Assembly: GCA_009760855.2 (NCBI GenBank) | Contig: WPIO01000067.1 | Coordinates: 993,501 to 1,057,500, forward strand | From: Cristatella mucedo | Taxonomy: Eukaryota; Bryozoa; Phylactolaemata; Cristatellidae | Direction of reading: 5' to 3' | Length of the DNA: 64,000 bases | Shown here: piece after piece, positions 1 to 13,000 of the stretch | How positions within the stretch are numbered: position 1 is the stretch's first letter | Layout: each line of letters opens with the position of its first letter | Notes under the pieces: model-generated | Told to the model about the DNA's origin: nothing | Seen by the model: only the letters and a program-made list of their open reading frames with translations | Databases searched by the model: none | Position numbers and translations under genes: made by a program

Positions 1-35
1 TTGAAACTGATCTTTATCTCAGCACACATACTTAC

Positions 36-139
36 CAATTGCCGTTGTAACAATTTCGATGACACTGGAGGATGAGCCAAATTGGTTGTGAGCTATGCAC
101 ACGTATATTCCGGCATCCCCATGATCGAGTGATGGAATT
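36..139 (-). CDS. Ig domain L3, exon B (last exon in window)
   Basis: The acceptor is cttttgcag and the donor TTG|GTAAGTAT, so the transcript continues beyond the left edge. The 104-nt exon encodes [20 protein letters not shown] and then [14 protein letters not shown]. The usual NPSGSA turn is replaced by NQFGSS, making it the most divergent exon B. Confidence 0.88.
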
Positions 140-944
140 CTGCAAAAGCGGACCAGACGTGATATCACAGCTTAAAACGCATGTAGCTTCCTGCTGCATG
201 GTAATAAGCACTTAGGGCACCAGAAGTTTAATTAGGGCTACGATGGCCAACTTGAACCCCTATCCTGAAGGGGGCCCAATTGAAGGCAATATGCAGCCGC
301 TCCACGAAGACTCCTTAGCTAATTCTTGTGAGCCACCGATCCTCGAAACACATTGCCTAAGTGAGCCGTAGTGGCCGACTAGATCATGCGGTTGCTTTTC
401 ACGACCACTGTCCCAAGCTTTTAGGTTCGAATCGTGAAGTGAGGGATTATGTATTGCCACTGCAAGCAACTGGTGATAGCCTTTAAGTTTCTTTTGCACA
501 TATACACGAGAGGCTGCTAATGAGCTGGTATTTTTCCGATTTAAATTTCATAGAATGTTATCTAAAACTGTCCTAGCCAAATGTATTTACAAAAAGCGGT
601 TCATAGACTTTCCTGACTCGGGTTAATAATTAGTTTGTTTTAGATATTGATTAGCCTGAATGTAAACCAATGCCTTAATATCGGGATCAGAGCTTCATTA
701 AGTTGCAAATGTGATTGAGGGAGCTTCATTTGCAGCAATGCACAGGGTACGAAAAAAGCGGCAATGCACACTAAGAGGCTTACGGAATAGAATTACATCC
801 CACTGTTTCGCCCTTTTATTCGGCGATATTAATCACAGGTAAACGCAAGTAAGACTCATAAGCCACCTGGTCCATCGCATGGCAATCAGTCAGTCAGGCT
901 TGTTTTCTCGACGTTTCTTTGAAATTAACCTAATTATTCATTTT

Positions 945-1002
<58 letters not shown>

Positions 1003-4000
1003 TATATACATATATATATATATATTTATATATATATATGTATATATCATCTCTCCCTCTGGCTCTCTTTATGTATGTCTCTCTCCTTCGCTCTTTTTAT
1101 CTCGATCTCCTGATCTCTCTGTTTCCCTATATGTCGCTATATATGGCCACTCTCTCTCTCCCTACTGTATTAGCGTTATGCGATAACTCCTGGCTTACGT
1201 GAGTTGGTTGCCATTGACTGTTGATGTAAGCGGCAAAGCAACCGACTGATTTCCAACAGTTCTTGTCCAAGTGTAAGTAGGAGTCGGGTTGCCATTAGCT
1301 GTGCATAAGAGTTGCAGCCGGCCGCCGATGGTAAGGCCTCCACCACCAATTGCAGTAATGACTCCACTCACATTAACAGCTGTTGGTGCATCGTTTACTA
1401 CAAATATGGAAACCGAGTATTTTACTACTGGCTGTGTAAACAATATGGCATATGAAGCAGATCAGGAATGCACAAGGCGCCCATCGTGAACTGAATCGGT
1501 GTTCAGGAAGTCAACTAGCCCTATGACGACCATATCTTCAGCATGTACAGTACCTGCTTTTCCTTGTGTAGGTGATATAATGTATGCAAGAAATAAGGTT
1601 AACCCACTCCCCTTAATGTCTTTATATCATTTGTATATGTCAATTATAATAATGCTTTCATACAAGACCGGTTTCGGTCAGCATCGTGTTATGAAATCTA
1701 ACAGCTGCTTAAGCCAGCCGAAAACCTGTCATCGATGCATTAAGATAAGGTTCTCGGCTGTCTCAGTGAGGGCTTATAAAAAATAATAAATGCTAGCTGA
1801 TTGAACAGCCTCATTTGAATAGCGACACAGGAGCCTTGACGGCAATCACCACCGCTTGCAGTGGCAATAAATAATTACCCACCGCAGGATTCGAACCCAC
1901 GATCTCCGGACGAAGGTCGGGAAAAGCAACCGATTATCTATACCTTCCCACACATTTTCATCATGCTTCGCATCGAGAGATTGGCTGGACCACTCTCGGA
2001 AATAAAGACAGCAGCATTGATATAGCATTGCCATGCCACTTCATGAGAGGTTTAAGCACACTGATATTTACCAAGCACACATACTTCCACGGCAACAACG
2101 AAGTCATAGTCCAAAAGCTCTTCGGGTGGCGTAAGTAAGCATCATTTTATGCCTAATTCTGTTTATGCGGGGAGACATTCCTATTCCTTCTTTATAAGGG
2201 GACGAACGAGCAAGCACACGCCCGAACCAAAATCGAGCGTAGGTTGAAAGCATTAGATTTTCGTCAACTTGGATGATCACTATACTTTTGACAGTATAGG
2301 GTAATAATAATAATAAATGGCGTCAGTTGTCAGCTGCAAATTTCTATTGCTCACTAGAGAAGGCTTTTTGCTGCCATTAGTCTTTAAATGAATAGTGTTT
2401 TCTGAATCCTTCATAAACGCCAGACAGCCTCTAACAAACCGTCTTGCACGCTTTTAGCTTCACCTGTGGAATGTTTATACAAATTGCAGTGATTCAGAAG
2501 TCCTTAACCTAGTGCGATTTGCCGTCTGAAAGAAGTTATTCATTTTTACTATCGCACTGGCGAACGGTAACATGGGAATATCACCTTGACAGCATTTCTA
2601 CAGATTTTACCAGACCCTTCACTTCCGCTCGCTAATACAAAGCTTCTGCAAAAGGTCTCTTAGATCTTGCACTAGAAAATTTTAGGACCGCTTAGTACCT
2701 TGTTTATCTGTAGTTTTTTCAACGCCCGGATATTGGCGTTGGCACCGACCTATGCAAACATTGGCGACAGCATTAGCAAACTCTGAAAAGCAATTACGAG
2801 AGGAATACAAAAAGCCTTATTCCCCAAATTAAAGCTTAGGAATTCAAAAACTTAAGAATTAAAAAATAGTCTTGTATAATACAGTTGGGCTTGGTTGGCT
2901 TCTGGTAAGTATAACTTAGAAAGACATTGAAAATTAGTCCATTTTGTATTTCCATGATCAGGTTTATGCAGAATTTGCGTGACTCTGCCTACGAACCTCA
3001 TTTGAATAATGGTTGCTATGTGAACGATGCCTTACATGCATAATAAAGAATTTTTAACCTGTGATTTAAGTATTACGGAATGAAAAAAACGTCCGTCAGG
3101 CGATAACAACTTTACAAAGGAAAGAACAACAGACACAAGACATTTGCACTTGATGCAATAGGGTTTGCCTAAAACTTTAGGTAAGCGTTGCATCTTTACC
3201 GGAGGTAGTTTGAGCAATTTTTATGCCTCCAGTGGCTGAACCGGATGGGTTTTGTGCACTGCATAAGTATATGCCAGTATCTTCGTCCTGTAGAGAAGGT
3301 ATTCTACAAAGTAGGAGTGAAATAAGCTTTCATATTTCAGCTTAGCGTAATAGTATATTCAGACAATGGGTCTTAGGTAAGGCGTCCTGAGAGAACCCCA
3401 TCTCAATCCAGACGCTTTACAACTGGCCGAAGGGGAATACGTATTTAATGTTTATTTATGCTATTGTAACAAGCGTGAAAAAAAAGCAAACAGATAGCAG
3501 GCTTAGGAAGGTATGCAAAAGCGAGCATGACAAGACTCACGACACCTGTTGATGAGACCACTAGCAATGACCACATCACTGAACTATTTATGGTGAAAAG
3601 ATTATCAGAACAAGGAACGCTAATGTTGCTTGGGCATAGAGAACTTTGCATGAGATCCGATGCGCCTTTATCCTTACTCCTTGGACATAATGTAAATGCT
3701 GCTGCAACCTCAAAACATGTTGTGGGCAGCAAGCCGGTAGCAACAGAGCACGTGCTGTTGCCTGCGAGTCGAAGGCCTGACGATCAAAATATTCTAAACT
3801 AGAGCAAGCAAATGGCACTTCGAAAGAAGCCGTTGAGCAAGTGAGGTAGGAGCGCGCTGGACGAGCAAGGAGAGGTCGACTAGGCTGATTGCTGAAAGTG
3901 GGCGAATAACCTGCAAACTCGACTGACGAACTTTCAGAAAATAAAATTGGATACAGTGAAGCATTGACAGAAGAAGTGTGATGTGTTAGACATGGCATTA

Positions 4001-7000
4001 AGGAGAGTCAAAAAAAGGCTACCTTGTTTATAACGTAACTAAATACTTACATAATCGCTGGAGTAACTACATGGGCAGACCTAAACAGCATCGAGAACTG
4101 CCTACGCTTCATGCAACTGGAAAGCTCAAACCCGGTTGTCAAAATCACGGAGCTTGCCTGAAGTAGCATTTTTGCAGATACTAGTACGCAGTCACTTGCT
4201 TTTACAAATAGTGGTCAAGAACAACTAAATCTAATAGAAAGTAGAATTGTACGCGTGGAAAAATTATTGGTCCTTATTAGAATAATTATCAACTTACATG
4301 CAATTATACCTAATGACTAGGCTAATAGTGAGCGGATTGGCCTAGGGTTCTTAAATTTCTACCGGATTCAGCTATGCCTATATCTTCATTTCCACACTAC
4401 GTTGTATACCTCTGTCAGTATTAAAGATTTATTTAAATCTTAATATTAAAGATTTATAGATTATTATTTAAGATATTATTTTTTAGATTTATTATATATT
4501 TTATTATTATTTAAGTATTTAAGATAGTATTAGTAAATTATTTAAGAATTTATATTAAATATATTATTTAGGATTATTAAGTATTTAAGATTCACCTATC
4601 AAAATGGCCATAAGCTTTACAATAATTTGTATGCTTTATTATTCAGTCCCTGAAAAATTGCTTTTTAGAACTTATTTGTTAGCTGGATGAAGAGCCAAGT
4701 GATAGGCGTCTGTTCAATGACTTAACTTAAATAGCCTGTAATCTAAAGATTATCCAGATTTTAATGATGGAATCATTCAGCAGTTGATCAATGACCACGA
4801 CTATCCAAGAACGTATTAAGGTCTCTATTAAAGCTGATATAGCATCCAAAAATTTCCAATACTAATTTCGTCGATGGCATCAGTTTATGCGCAAATTACT
4901 CTATCAGTTGAAGTCATTTTACAGATTACAAATAGAGATGAAATATCCCACATTTTAAGGACATTATTTCCCACTACTCACCCTTTCTCCCGAATATTCC
5001 AATTCATGAAATCAACTTTAAAACTTAATAAATCACAAAATGTAGGTGCTTACAGGGCGAGTGAACATTGAACCAAGTGATTTATAACTATTTAGCTAGC
5101 AAATTTTTCACGGGATTAAAGAATTCATTATTTAAGTCAAGCTACTGTCAGCCTACTCCAGATTGTAATGCACGGCAACCATCCCGATATCTGAAATGGC
5201 AATGCTAATGTACATTAACGCCATAATGGAAGGCATCGAATCAAAGCCATTTTATCAATAATGAAGTATTTTGGATTATGTACGATTGGTAATTCACCGC
5301 TGCATATCATTCAATTCGTAGCCAATTATTCAGGATCACTCTCACCACTAAATCATTAGAGGCGATATTTTTGTATAAGAAAATTGCACCCTGCTTTTCT
5401 TGCTATATTTCCCAATCAATTAAAAAAGAATTATTCTTTGCATTTGTTGGTCAATCCCAAAGCAAATGTTGACTGATCGGGATGTGCACTTACGAAATCG
5501 TGTTGCCGTCTATGATGGCCGTAGCTGGCAATGCGACGGACTGCAAGCCTTTAAATCTGCTCCATGTATAGCTAGGAATCGGCTTGCCATTGGCCACGCA
5601 AAGTAGGTTGAGGGTACCACCAAAGGTGATGCCTCCACTAGCGACTGCACTTCCACTTGCAGTCACGTCGACACGAATTGGAGCTTCGGTTTCTACAATG
5701 AGCCCGTCCATGATAGTTAGTGCCTTTGCCAGGCGTCGCCCAGCCAAAGAGACTCTAGCATCACAAGATGCCGTCGATGAAAGCAATAGTATCTCAATAT
5801 GGCGTAACAAAGAAGTGATGAAAGCCGCAATTGCATAACTTGACAGATACAGGTGTGAGCTGGCCAGTGCTAACTGCCATGCTTGGCTTTGGCGACTGGT
5901 CGTAACGCAGAGAGAAAATATAGGCTCGGTAGGTTCAAGCTCCACTCTAGAATACTTTTTATTTACTTTAAATGCGTGCATGGGCATTCAACAGCAAGTA
6001 TTCCAGTTCTGACGGCAAGCTATATTAAATTTTCACATTCACTTGGAAAGACATGATTCTATTGGTAAGTTTGCTAACTTGTTTTAATGGTAATAAGAGG
6101 TTCTGAATATAAATTTCCAAAGTAATATAGTACGTTTTTTCAGATAAGTAAGTTCGTGGTTGCGCTTTATTGCGTGAGAAATAAAAGAAAGATAATATTC
6201 AAAGGGGTTAAGCTGGCAAAAAATGTATTCCTACACTGATCATTCAGTCAGCTAGTTTAAATGGTTTAGTAACCACCCTTGTGCGTACAGCCGTGAAATG
6301 AAAAAATTGAAAAGTTGACTTCCACAAAAATATTTGCAAATGCAGCAGCAAATGTCCTTACCACTCTCGGTTATAACGAAAGTAATGCCCCCTGTGGCTG
6401 AACCTGATGGATTCTGAGCACCGCAAATGTAAGTGCCTGCGTCCTCGCTCCGCAGGGAAGGGATTCTGCAAAGCGTGAATCCAATATACAAGCCAAACCA
6501 AAATTGCATGAACTTTTTTAGCCTGGTCTGCATGAGCTGGCACTAAAAGGCAGTAGGGTCAGGTCGATTGTTATTTATAACAACAGTAATCAGCACTTAT
6601 ATGGGTGGATGCTTTGGCCCAATAATCTATGCATAAAAAGCTTAATATAAAGATTTACACAGCCACAAGGCTGAGAAAAGACATGCACGGTACCAATCGA
6701 CTGAAACTACTAAATTTTTAATGGGCTCGCTACGTATGAGAACTTGAAAATATCAAACCCTATAATTTCAACAACGATTTAAGGACCTAAATAAAAATTC
6801 TTACAGATGGCTATACCTTCTACAAACAAGAATCTGTCAGCTTAGCTTACTATTCAAATGAACGAGGTGCCAATGGCATACTGGCCAGCTACAATAAAAA
6901 GCTGCTAAAAGCAAATATCCTCACAAACCGATATGGGGCAATAGTACTAACGAAAACTGACTTTAAATCAATTTCGTTTAAAACTGGTCTCGAATTATAG

Positions 7001-10000
7001 AATATTGTCATAGTAGAGACGATCACTGACAACGTTGTCTCCTTATCTATTTTTATTCTAACGATTAATCGAGTGTTTTATTAAAGTTCATTTGCACCGA
7101 CTGAGATTACCATGCAGCTTGTGTGTCCTACTTACGTGATTTTCTTGCCATCGATGACAGCAGAAATTGGCAAAGGTACTAAATCTGAACCATTCAGTCT
7201 GGTCCAAGTGTAAATGGGAGCTGGTGAGCCGTCGGATTCGCAATTAAGGGTAATGATGCCACCAATGGTCGTACTTCCGCTATATGTCACACTGACAGTT
7301 GTTGGTTGATTAGTGTCTGCAAAATAAAGTATCTAGATCTTATTGAGCTCAAAACTGTGCACCACTCCGTGACGAATTTGTTAGGGCTAGACAGCCGTAA
7401 AAACCTTTGAAGCATGCCTAATATAAGTGAGCAAAATCATGGGAGATGGGCTTGAAAAACCACACAACCTTGATAGAGAATGAATATGTAAATACTACCT
7501 TTAAACGGTCAGCTTAATGTATTCTATATGGCTCGCCGAAGAAGTGCTTAAAATACCTCCAAATTGACGGAGAGGTGCATCAAAGAGAGTATCAAGTTAA
7601 TTTAAAAATCATTCGGACCTGCATCTCCAACAGTTTATATTTTCACATTCCAAATTAAATGCTTTACTCGAGCCGATTTGAATCGCAAATGCCCGACCCC
7701 AAGCAGCTGCAGACTGGGCTAATCTACGCCGAGGGTATAACCAAGCAGCCTAAAAAGGAAATGTCAAGAAAATGCTTCTAACAAATTCCGACCAATAAAT
7801 ATGTGTTCAGTGTGCATTAAAAAAAACACATGTGTTAAAACTAGGATCGGAATATCTCCCGACTTCCATGCATTACAAACAATGGTTATGCAAACGACTT
7901 CTAACCCAACTATTAATCAAAGGCACACAATTTATCAATAAAAGTACCGATCTCTCCATCGTATGAGGCGTGCATTACAATTGATCATTCGTTGGTGAAT
8001 CGACGAACAACTGGAAACTTGTTTAGATACATTCTGTTGAGTTTTATCCAGCACGGTCTACATACTACGTTGGAACCATGTCAATTGTATCAGGAGGTGA
8101 AAACTTCATTTTTTGAGTGAAACTTCATATTTCAGTTCAACTCTGCTTTTTCAAGCCAGCCAAAGAAGTTATATGTATGATTTAGTAGAAACGCATCTTG
8201 TCGTATTGGTCATCACAAGTCTTAGGTCTTTATGTTCCGTAATCAAGAAAGCTTAGGGCAACGTGAATCCGGTCGTTATCCAGCGAACAAATATGTTTCG
8301 CATACCACGTAACCAAGAAACCAGACATCACTTATGACTTACGCAATAACTTGTTTCTACATGTAGCAAACTCCGTATAGCCCGTAGATAAATGCATGTA
8401 TTAGGACACTCTCCGACTCATGCTTTCTTTCTTAATTGGCCAACACTTGCTCGTCTCACATGTGCCTCATCGAAGAACATAGAGCATCTTTAATAGCATT
8501 GCCCCAGGCAATCTGAATCCGAGTACATTTGTAATACAACTGTTTTCAAACTCACCAAGATACTTAACTGATTTTTGGAACGCACATTCTACGTGTAAAG
8601 GCTCAATGACACCGACACCGTCTCAATAAGTAAATATTCTGTCGTTTTTATTCTATGGCTCGCTCCTAAATCAACGTCCACCTAGCACTACTTCGATACA
8701 ACTGGCAGTCGAAGACATCACGTTCAGTAATGCGATCGAGCCCGTTACACCTCAAGTCGAGAGCTTGTGCATGTCCATCGAAGCGCATTCTTACCAGGTG
8801 GCGTGGGCGTCGATGTAGCAATGTTAACTACAGCAGTGGCAGAGCCAGATGGGTTCGTAGCGGTACAAACGTATGTACCAGCATCATCGGCCTCTAGCGA
8901 TTGTATGCTGCAAAATAAAAGAGACACGTCTACTTCTGACGCAACACTGTCTCGGCTTTTACATGGAGGCATGTCACGGCCATTAGTCACCTATACTAAC
9001 TTCAAAGCAACGTAACAATAATTTCAACGTTCACTTAGCCACCTTAAATACCTACGTTGAGCAAACTAGATTTCAGTCACATTAATACGAAACTTACGGT
9101 CTTTTTCAAGTAGAGAAGCCTTCACAAATGTACATGAAGCAACACTTTTAAATACTTTGAAGGCAATAAAGCAAAAGTACGGCAACAATGCTTGCACAGA
9201 AGAGACGTAATCTGTCCTCTTTAAACGTACGATTAAAGTTTTACATGCCAATGACGTAACACTAACAAGCGGTAGCAGCATGAAAACTGCAGAGAGAGAC
9301 TCGACAGAAATTCACTCCCAGTTATCAAAGCAACGTAACACTACTTTCAACTTTCACTAAGCCACCTTAAATACCTACGTTGAGCAAATTAGATTTCAGT
9401 CACAGTAATACGAAACTTACGGTCTTTTTCAAGTGGAGTAGCCTTCAAGCATGTACATGAAGCAACACTTTTAAATACTTAAAAGGCAATAAAGCAAAAG
9501 TACGGCATTATTGCTTGCACAGAAGAAACGTAATCTGTCCTCTTTATACGTACGATTGAAGTTTTACACGCCAATGACGTACAACTAACAAGTGGTGGCA
9601 GCATGAAAACTGCAAAGAGAGACTCGACAGGAATTCACTCCCAGTTGTCAACCTCGGTCACTTAGCCTTCTAAGTAAACCACGTTCACAACCTCTTTCCT
9701 CTATTTTGGTCAGCGACTGCCGGAACTGCTCGTGCAGTCTACTTACGTGACTTTGTTGCCATCAACGACGGCCGTGGCGGGTAGGGAAACTGAATTCGTG
9801 CCGATCAGTCTAGTCCATACATATGTAGGAGTCGGTTTGCCGTTCGCTTCGCAGACGAAGTGGATTGTGCCACCTATGGTCGTACTTCCAGTATGTGTCA
9901 CGGTGATGTTGGTCGGAGAATTGGTGTCTACAATAAATATGTCCTAGTCATCGTGGGCTCCAAATGGTAAACGACTCTTCTGCACATGGACCGAATACAA

Positions 10001-13000
10001 CGGGCAAGATAGACGCCTTAAATCCAATCCGGTTGCTGGTACTAGGTATTCATTGTAATGTCAAGTATCCAAATCAACTAATTCGTCACTTCATACAAAC
10101 TTCCGACTTAATCCGTGCTTACCGCATCTGACACAGCTCGATAAAACTGCTCACCCTTTGGCACCCTTAGAGGTATCCGGTTAAAAACCTGTTGCACCTC
10201 ACTCTTTTTCCGTCCACCTCACTACTGCAGCTGCCGGAACCCAACATACATTTACGAGATCGCAACTACATAGCTCATAGAGAAATGCATGTATTAGGAC
10301 ACACTCCTACTCATGCTTTCTCTTTTAATTGGCAAACACTTGCTCGTCTCACATGTGCCTCATTGAAGAACGTGGAGTGGCATTGATAGCATTAATATAG
10401 GCCATTTAAATCCGAATCCATTTGTAAGACAACTGTTTTTAAACTCACCGAGATACTAGTTTGATTTTTGGAACGCACATTCTACGTCTAAAGGCTCACT
10501 GACACCGACACTGTCTCAATAAGTAAATATTCTGTCGTTATTTTTCTATGGCTCGCTCCTAAATCAACGTCCACCTAGCACTACTTCGATACAACTGGCA
10601 GTCGAAGACATAACGTTCAGTAATGCGATCGAGCCCGTTACACCTCAAGTCGAGAGCATTTGCATGTACATCGAAGCGCATTCTTACCAGGTGGCGTGGG
10701 CGTCGATGTAGCAATGTTAACTACAGCAGTGGCAGAGCCAGATGGGTTCGTAGCGGTACAAACGTATGTACCGGCATCCTCGGCCTCTAGCGATTGTATG
10801 CTGCAAAATAAAAGAGACACGTCTACTTCTGACGCAACACTGTCTTGGCTTTTACATGGAGTCATGTCACGGCCATTAGTCACCTTTCCTAACTTCAAAG
10901 CAACGTAACATTTATTTCAACGTTCACTTAGCCACCTTAAATACCTACGTTGAGCAAATTAGATTTCAGTCACAGTAATAGAAACTTACGGTCTTTTTCA
11001 AGTAGAGTAGCCTTTAAGCAAGTACATGAAGCAACACTTTTAAATACTTTGAAGGCAATAAAGCAAAAGTACGGCATTAATGCTTGCACAGAAGAAACGT
11101 AATCTGTCCTCTTTATACGTACGATTGAAGTTTTACACGCCAATGACGTACAACTAACAAGCGGTGGCAGCATGAAAACTGCAAAGAGAGACTCGAAAGG
11201 AATTCACTCCCAGTTGTCAACCTCGGTCACTCAGCCTTCTAAGTAAACCACGTTCACAACCTCTTTCCTCTATTTTGGTCAGCGACTGCCGGAACTGCTC
11301 GTGCAGTCTACTTACGTGACTTTGTTGCCATCAACGACGGCCGTGGTGGGCAGGGAAACTGAATTCGTGCCGATCAGTCTAGTCCATACATATGTAGGAG
11401 TCGGTTTGCCGTTCGCTTCGCAGACGAAGTGGATTGTGCCACCTATGGTCGTACTTCCAGTATGTGTCACGGTGATGTTGGTCGGAGAATTGGTGTCTAC
11501 AATAAATATGTCCTAGTCATCGTGGGCTCCAAATGGTAAACGACTCTTCTGCACATGGACCGAATACAACGGGCAAGATAGACGCCTTAAATCCAATCCG
11601 GTTGCTGGTACTAGGTATTCATTGTAATGTCAAGTATCCAAATCAACTAATTCGTCACTTCATACAAACTTCCGACTTAATCCGTGCTTACCGCATCTGA
11701 CACAGCTCGATAAAACTGCTCACCCTTTGGCACCCTTAAACGTATCCGGTTAAAAACCTGTTGCACCTCACTCTTTTTCCGTCCACCTCACTACTGCAGC
11801 TGCCGGAACCCAACATACATTTACAAGATCGCAACTAAATAGCTCATAGAGAAATGCATTTATTAGGACACTCTCCTACTCATGCTTTCTCTTTTAATTG
11901 GCAAACACTTGCTCGTCTCACATGTGCCTCATTGAAGAACGTGGAGTGGCATTGATAGCATTAATATAGGCCATATAAATCCGAATCCATTTGTAAGACA
12001 ACTGTTTTCAAACTCACCGAGATACTAGTTTGATTTTTGGAACGCACATTCTACGTCTAAAGGCTCACTGACACCGACACCGTCTCAATAAGTAAATATT
12101 CTGTCGTTATTTTTCTATGGCTCGCTCCTAAATCAACGTCCACCTAGCACTACTTCGATACAACTGGCAGTCGAAGACATAACGTTCAGTAATGCGATCG
12201 AGCCCGTTACACCTCAAGTCGAGAGCTTTAGCATGTCCATCGAAGCGCATTCTTACCAGGTGGCGTGGGCGTCGATGTAGCAATGTTAACTACAGCAGTG
12301 GCAGAGCCAGATGGGTTCGTAGCGGTACAAACGTATGTACCGGCATCCTCGGCCTCTAGCGATTGTATGCTGCAAAATAAAAGAGACACGTCTACTTCTG
12401 ACGCAACACTGTCTTGGCTTTTACATGGAGTCATGTCACACGGCCATTAGTCACCTTTCCTAACTTCAAAGCAACGTAACATTTATTTCAACGTTCACTT
12501 AGCCACCTTAAATACCTACGTTGAGCAAATTAGATTTCAGTCACAGTAATAGAAACTTACGGTCTTTTTCAAGTAGAGTAGCCTTTAAGCAAGTACATGA
12601 AGCAACACTTTTAAATACTTTGAAGGCAATAAAGCAAAAGTACGGCATTAATGCTTGCACAGAAGAAACGTAATCTGTCCTCTTTATACGTACGATTGAA
12701 GTTTTACACGCCAATGACGTACAACTAACAAGCGGTGGCAGCATGAAAACTGCAAAAGAGAGACTCGACAGGAATTCACTCCCAGTTGTCAACCTCGGTC
12801 ACTCAGCCTTCTAAGTAAACCACGTTCACAACCTCTTTCCTCTATTTTTGTCAGCGACTGCCGGAACTGCTCGTGCAGTCTACTTACGTGACTTTGTTGC
12901 CATCAACGACGGCCGTGGTGGGCAGGGAAACTGAATTCGTGCCGATCAGTCTAGTCCATACATATGTAGGAGTCGGTTTGCCGTTCGCTTCGCAGACGAA

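Larger units (their letters stand above)
140..1198 (-). other. Intron within Ig domain L3
   Basis: It contains SINE copy 1 and the (TA)n and CT-rich repeats. I see no other coding potential. Confidence 0.85.
3304..5493 (-). other. Intron within Ig domain L2
   Basis: It contains a LINE-tail hairpin and an AT-rich tract. Between about 3,445 and 4,000 both strands carry open frames of 91-136 codons with no family resemblance that I can see. They are not called as genes. Confidence 0.82.

Noticed and set aside
879-1202. Tyr/Ile-repeat open frame over the (TA)n tract
   Set aside because: It is microsatellite translation, with no conserved domain.
366-1955. Functional tRNA genes
   Set aside because: Box B is good, but the head arms do not fold into a proper cloverleaf and a common non-tRNA tail follows, which fits SINEs.
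10990-11178. Segment X as an ordinary cassette exon between A and B
   Set aside because: In the required phase 2 it hits TAG after eight codons, so inclusion would truncate the protein. It is listed only as an exon-like segment.
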